In this document: one piece after another, positions 46,243 through 49,936 of the stretch
Position numbering within the stretch: the first letter of the stretch is position 1
Layout of the letters: every line of letters starts with the position of its first letter
Assembly (NCBI RefSeq): GCF_000337895.1
Contig: NZ_AOMA01000167.1
Location: 7,338-57,273 of the forward strand
Direction of reading: 5' to 3'
DNA length: 49,936 bases
Source: Halobiforma nitratireducens JCM 10879
GTDB taxonomy: Archaea > Halobacteriota > Halobacteria > Halobacteriales > Natrialbaceae
The notes under the pieces: model-generated
The model's input: only the letters and a program-made list of their open reading frames with translations
Databases searched by the model: none
What the model was told of the DNA's origin: nothing
Translations under genes and position numbers: made by a program

Positions 46243-48018
46243 ATGACCGACTACTTCGAAGTACACGAGCGCGACGGGGCCGCCCGCGTCGGCGAGTTGC
46301 GACTCGCCGACTCCCGGACGACCCCCGGGCTCGTCGACGATCTCCTCGAGGACGCGGGCTCGCTCTGGTCGAGCGACCGCGAACTCCCCGAGGGTGACGA
46401 GTCGAAACTCACCGTTCTTCCGCATCGAGCGTTTCCCGGCGGCACCGCCGACGAGGTCCAGGAGTCGTTCGCGGTCGACTATCCGGACGTCGACTATCCG
46501 AGCGTCGCCGTCGTCTCGAGCGATCACGTCGAGACGCAGGGGACGGACGCCTACGCCGTCTCGGATGTCCAGTCGATCACGGGCCACGGCGCGGCGCTGG
46601 TCGAGGCCGTCGTGACCGTCCGCGAGTCGATCCCCGCGGACACCGCCTTGCTGTTCTCGGGCGTCGCGACGCCGCGAAACGTCGCCCTGCTCGCCTACGC
46701 CGGCGTCGACCTTTTCGACGCCACTGCCGCCGTCGTGAAAGGCACGGAGGGCAGGTACCTGACGACGGACGAGGCCTACTTCCTCGAAGACCTAGCAGAA
46801 CTGCCCTGTTCCTGTCCCGCTTGCCAGCAGCCCCGCGAGGAGTTCACCCGCGAGGACTGTGCCGAGCACAACCGCTACGCTCTCGAGTCGGAACTCGGTA
46901 TCGTCCGCCGACGGATTCGTGAGGGTCGCCTGCGGGACTACATCGAGGGCCAGGCCCGCCACGATCAGTGGCTCACCGCGGCGATGCGGGAACTCGACGG
47001 CCAGTGGGGCTACCTCGAGGAACGGACGCCGATCCTCCGGGACGCCCAGATCACTGCCGCGACCGAGGACACCATGCGCCGCGTCGAGATCCAGCGCTAC
47101 GCGGACCGCGTGACGACGCGGTATCGCAACCGGTTTGCGAACCCGCTGGTGCTCGTTCCCTGCTCGGCGGCGAAACCCTACAGCGAGTCCCAGAGTCACC
47201 GCCAGTTCCACGATGTCATCCAGTGGCGCGCCCATCTCGTGTCGATGACGAGTCCGATCGGCGTCGTCCCCCAGGAACTCGAGACCACGTATCCGGCCCA
47301 ACACTACGACACCGTCGTCACCGGCCGCTGGTCAGAGGACGAGACGGAGTTCGTCAGCGAAGTCCTGCACCGCTATCTCGAGCGCAACGCCGACACGTAC
47401 CCCTACATCGTCGCACACGTCCCCGACGAGGGGTACCGCGACATCGTCGAACGGGTCGAAGCGTCGTGGGACGGCGACGAAAAGCTCGATATCACCTACA
47501 CGGTTCCCGAGGGCGGACACCCGACCGACGACGAGGCGCTCTCGAACCTCGGCGAGGCGCTGTCGGGCGAGTTGAAGTACTCCAAGCGAGAACGCGAGCA
47601 CAACACCGTCCGTGCTATCGCGGACTACTTGCTCGGCGACGGAGCCGGCGACGAGCTCTTCGAGGACGTTCAGACGACCAGTCGCTACCCCAAAATCCAG
47701 GTTCGCGACCGCGACGACACCCAACTGGCGACGATGGTCCCACAGTATGGCACGCTCTCCTTTACCCTCGAGGGAGCTCGACGCTGGGTCGACAGCGACG
47801 TCCCGGTCAAGCGAGTCGAGATCGACGGCTTCGTCCCCCACGGCAGCGTCCTCGCGCCGGGCGTCGTCGACGCCGACGAGAACATCCGAGTCGGTGACGA
47901 AGTCGTCATCGAAGGACCCAACGCCTTCGCCGTCGGCCGCGCCGAGATGTTCGGTCGCGAGATGGCCGAGAGCACCCGCGGCGTCGCCTGCGAGGTCCGC
48001 CACGTCGAAGAAACGTAA
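46243..48018 (+). CDS. arcS: Archaeosine synthase ArcS
   Basis: 591 residues. A TGT-like N-terminal region carries a zinc site CSCPACQQ (Cys189, Cys191, Cys194). The ArcS-specific motif PCSAAKPYSESQSH is at 306-319. A PUA domain fills the C-terminus (VKRVEIDGFVPHGSVLAPGV ... GDEVVIEG). ArcS adds lysine to preQ0-tRNA; RaSEA then completes archaeosine. Its gene is divergent from the EamA transporter. Length and motif order match haloarchaeal ArcS. Confidence 0.93.
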   Translation: MTDYFEVHERDGAARVGELRLADSRTTPGLVDDLLEDAGSLWSSDRELPEGDESKLTVLPHRAFPGGTADEVQESFAVDYPDVDYPSVAVVSSDHVETQGTDAYAVSDVQSITGHGAALVEAVVTVRESIPADTALLFSGVATPRNVALLAYAGVDLFDATAAVVKGTEGRYLTTDEAYFLEDLAELPCSCPACQQPREEFTREDCAEHNRYALESELGIVRRRIREGRLRDYIEGQARHDQWLTAAMRELDGQWGYLEERTPILRDAQITAATEDTMRRVEIQRYADRVTTRYRNRFANPLVLVPCSAAKPYSESQSHRQFHDVIQWRAHLVSMTSPIGVVPQELETTYPAQHYDTVVTGRWSEDETEFVSEVLHRYLERNADTYPYIVAHVPDEGYRDIVERVEASWDGDEKLDITYTVPEGGHPTDDEALSNLGEALSGELKYSKREREHNTVRAIADYLLGDGAGDELFEDVQTTSRYPKIQVRDRDDTQLATMVPQYGTLSFTLEGARRWVDSDVPVKRVEIDGFVPHGSVLAPGVVDADENIRVGDEVVIEGPNAFAVGRAEMFGREMAESTRGVACEVRHVEET

Positions 48019-48171
48019 CTGCGGTCGTCAGTGCCGACGTAACCGTCAATTGCACGGAGACGGGAGGTCCCGTCGACACCATATTCGTCCCGTTTTCGGA
48101 CCGGTCCGACGACGCGACAGACCGTCGAACGCGCAACATCCTTTATGCGCTCGTCCGGCGTATTATGTTTG

Positions 48172-48783
48172 ATGTCACCAATACTCACATCGACGTCGAC
48201 TGCCGACCCGACCAACTACTCCCTCGAGCGTGGCTGGCGGACCCTCGCGATCGCCGGCGGCGTCGTCGGCCTGCTCGGCCTCCTCGCGATTGCCGCGCCG
48301 TTCGTCACCGGGGTCTCGGTAACGCTTCTGCTCGGTGCCGTCCTCGTCGCGGGCGGTATCGTCCACGGCGCACACGCGGTCACCGCACGCGGCTGGCGTG
48401 GTCAGCTCTGGCAGGCCACGCTGGGTGTCGTCTCGATCGTCGCCGGGCTCATCCTGCTGGCGAATCCGGTGTTGGGACTGGCGAGTCTGACAGTGCTCGC
48501 GATCGCGTACCTCCTGGTCGATGGCGTCGCCGAACTGTGGCTGGGGGTCCGCAGTGGGATGGCCGACCAGCCCGGCCGCCGTGCGATCGCTGCAAGCGGC
48601 GCGCTCTCGGTCGTCCTCGCGGTCCTGCTGTGGGCTGCCTTCCCGGCCGATGCGGCCTGGGCCGTCGGCACGCTCGTGGGCGTCGCCCTCTTCGTGACCG
48701 GCATCTCGATGGCCGCCGTCGCCGTCGCCGGCCGAGATGCGGCCGCGAAGACGCCGTCCGCGACCGAGCCCCGTCGGGCCTGA
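48172..48783 (+). CDS. HdeD/DUF308-like membrane protein
   Basis: 203 residues with about six membrane segments in three DUF308 repeats (for example TLAIAGGVVGLLGLLAIAAP, ATLGVVSIVAGLILLANPVL, ASGALSVVLAVLLWAAF). The start is ATG 48172 because CCTTTATG at 48140-48147 is about 27 bases upstream, which also rejects the Met at 48145. HdeD proteins are linked to acid resistance in bacteria; the role here is unknown. Confidence 0.84.
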   Translation: MSPILTSTSTADPTNYSLERGWRTLAIAGGVVGLLGLLAIAAPFVTGVSVTLLLGAVLVAGGIVHGAHAVTARGWRGQLWQATLGVVSIVAGLILLANPVLGLASLTVLAIAYLLVDGVAELWLGVRSGMADQPGRRAIAASGALSVVLAVLLWAAFPADAAWAVGTLVGVALFVTGISMAAVAVAGRDAAAKTPSATEPRRA

Positions 48784-48916
48784 GACTCCTCGATAGGTGC
48801 GTTCCGCGAACCACCCACCGGGTTACTGTTAGTCAGCTCCGGTGTAATCGCGATCCGGTGGCGGTTGCACCAGTACAACGGGCCAGCAATCCGCATCGGC
48901 CTCCGTTCCCCGTCTC

Positions 48917-49936
48917 CTACTCGTCGCCCTGGTCACCGAGCACCGAATCGAAAAACTTCCGTTCTGCCGTCCGGAGGTGCTGGTTGAACGTCGCCGGCGA
49001 AATCCCGAGCCGTTCGGCGATCTCCTCGCCGGTACTCTCGCGCGGCCAGTCGAAGTAGCCCGCGAAGTACGCAGTCTCGAGGGCTGCCCGCTGTTTCTCC
49101 GTCAGATCACCCTCGAGGACCGAGGTCGAACTCGCCGCGTCGGGCCCTCGCCGTTCGGTGGTCCGCTGGGCGAGGTAGGTTGCGTCCGGGCGCTGTTCCC
49201 GGATGAGTTCGATTAGCTGGCGCGTGTCCCTGCCACGAGGGAGTTCGACGATAAAACGGAACTCCCCGCCCTCGATGCTGGCGGACTTGATTCGGCCGCC
49301 GTAGGTCGCGATGGTATCGAAAAGCGAGATTGCCGCCGGCGAGAGCAGTTCGAACTCGAGTTCGTCGCGTCTAATCGAGAGAAACCGGACATCCTCGATA
49401 CCGTCGGTCTCGTCGACGGCGTCCCTGAACCGGTCCTCGGAGACGCCTTCGGCGGCCCCGTACGCAAGCAGCGTCTCGTCGCCGTGGACGAGTTGCTCGA
49501 ACTCGATCGTACACGACTCGGTCGCCGAGAGTTCGACCAACTCCTCTGCCATCCCCTCGATGCGGAACTCGAGTTCGACGACCGCGTCGCTGACGAGCGC
49601 GTCGCGGCGCTCGATGGCGGTGATCGCGTGTGCGATGACGTCGCCAATTCGCGAGAGGATCGTCTTCACCGGAGCCGTGAACGCCCGCTCCGACCCGGCG
49701 TAGACGACCAGGACACCGTAGACGAGATCCTCGTGGATGATCGGGACCGCAGCCGCGGAGCGATAGCCACGCTCGAGTGCGGCGTCGCGCCACGGTTCGA
49801 ACGAGGGATCGGACGCGGTGTCGTTGACGACCTGTCCCTCGCTGCTTCGGATCGCCCGTCCGACCGGCCCGTATCCGATCGCCTCGTCGTCGTCGGTACT
49901 GATCTCGACCGATTCGAGGTAGCCGTCCTCGGCTCC
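48917..49936 (-). CDS. GAF plus HTH-10 Bat-type regulator (5'-truncated by window end)
   Basis: 339 residues in frame to the window edge; the gene continues beyond 49936. A GAF domain (GPVGRAIRSSEGQ ... GYRSAAAVPIIHEDLVYGVL, LVVYAGSERAF) occupies the N-terminal part seen. A GTG at 49669 could be mistaken for a start, but the open frame and GAF residues continue 89 codons further. The Bat-associated region and HTH-10 (LTEKQRAALETAYFAGYF ... TFNQHLRTAERK) follow. Fourth Bat-type regulator in the window. Any PAS or other N-terminal domain is outside view. Confidence 0.87.
   Translation of the reverse strand, partial: GAEDGYLESVEISTDDDEAIGYGPVGRAIRSSEGQVVNDTASDPSFEPWRDAALERGYRSAAAVPIIHEDLVYGVLVVYAGSERAFTAPVKTILSRIGDVIAHAITAIERRDALVSDAVVELEFRIEGMAEELVELSATESCTIEFEQLVHGDETLLAYGAAEGVSEDRFRDAVDETDGIEDVRFLSIRRDELEFELLSPAAISLFDTIATYGGRIKSASIEGGEFRFIVELPRGRDTRQLIELIREQRPDATYLAQRTTERRGPDAASSTSVLEGDLTEKQRAALETAYFAGYFDWPRESTGEEIAERLGISPATFNQHLRTAERKFFDSVLGDQGDE

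Overview
The window is haloarchaeal chromosome: high GC, strongly acidic proteins, leaderless starts with a T/A-rich box about 27-30 bases upstream, Tat lipoproteins, HTH-10 (Bat-type) regulators, C50 carotenoid/retinal genes and archaeosine tRNA-modification genes. The gene set looks like a Natrialba/Haloterrigena/Natrinema-type organism, but the genus is inference. I found no rRNA, complete tRNA, CRISPR array, transposase or phage module, so this reads mostly as core or stable accessory chromosome.

Layout. 1-4.3 kb: retinal/carotenoid locus (blh, a Bat regulator, lycopene cyclase) with no opsin gene between them. 4.4-12 kb: PurU, two FAD oxidoreductases flanking a possible metal module (50-residue C2H2 zinc finger, CobW GTPase, FeoB-like transporter). 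13.5-14.6 kb: purS-purQ with a 20-codon ORF wedged between them. 14.9-18.7 kb: a 1267-residue multi-PAS/GAF histidine kinase. 18.7-19.9 kb: RaSEA. 19.9-26.4 kb: a five-gene peptide-type ABC importer operon with overlapping start/stop codons. 26.6-34.3 kb: small membrane and zinc-ribbon proteins, a LOV-containing Bat regulator, tungsten aldehyde ferredoxin oxidoreductase, a YdjM-like membrane protein, an HTH regulator and a short Bat regulator. 34.5-38.5 kb: PPOX-like protein, a diglycine-ending small protein, a MoaD/SAMP3-like protein, a Tat lipoprotein, PadR and Nudix. 38.6-41.7 kb: two tandem, secreted, hyperacidic paralogues. 41.9-48 kb: tgtA, TRAM protein, Gfo/Idh/MocA dehydrogenase, EamA transporter, arcS. 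48-49.9 kb: HdeD-like protein and the C-terminal part of a fourth Bat-type regulator running off the end.

How genes fit together. TgtA inserts preQ0 at G15 of tRNA, ArcS attaches lysine and RaSEA completes archaeosine, so all three late-pathway enzymes are in one window. Four Bat-type regulators share the C-terminal HTH but differ in sensors: receiver+PAS/LOV-like+GAF with the LOV cysteine replaced by Pro, PAS+LOV with the photoactive cysteine kept, a short form, and a GAF form.

The most novel item is the tandem pair at 38.6-41.7 kb. Each protein has an identical Sec signal, five short blocks of pentapeptide repeats spaced 80-90 residues apart on poly-Asp/Glu tethers, and a conserved hydrophobic LSIA C-terminal tail. 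Both genes share a conserved 26-bp promoter block containing the palindrome CTGTTACAG at the same distance from each start.
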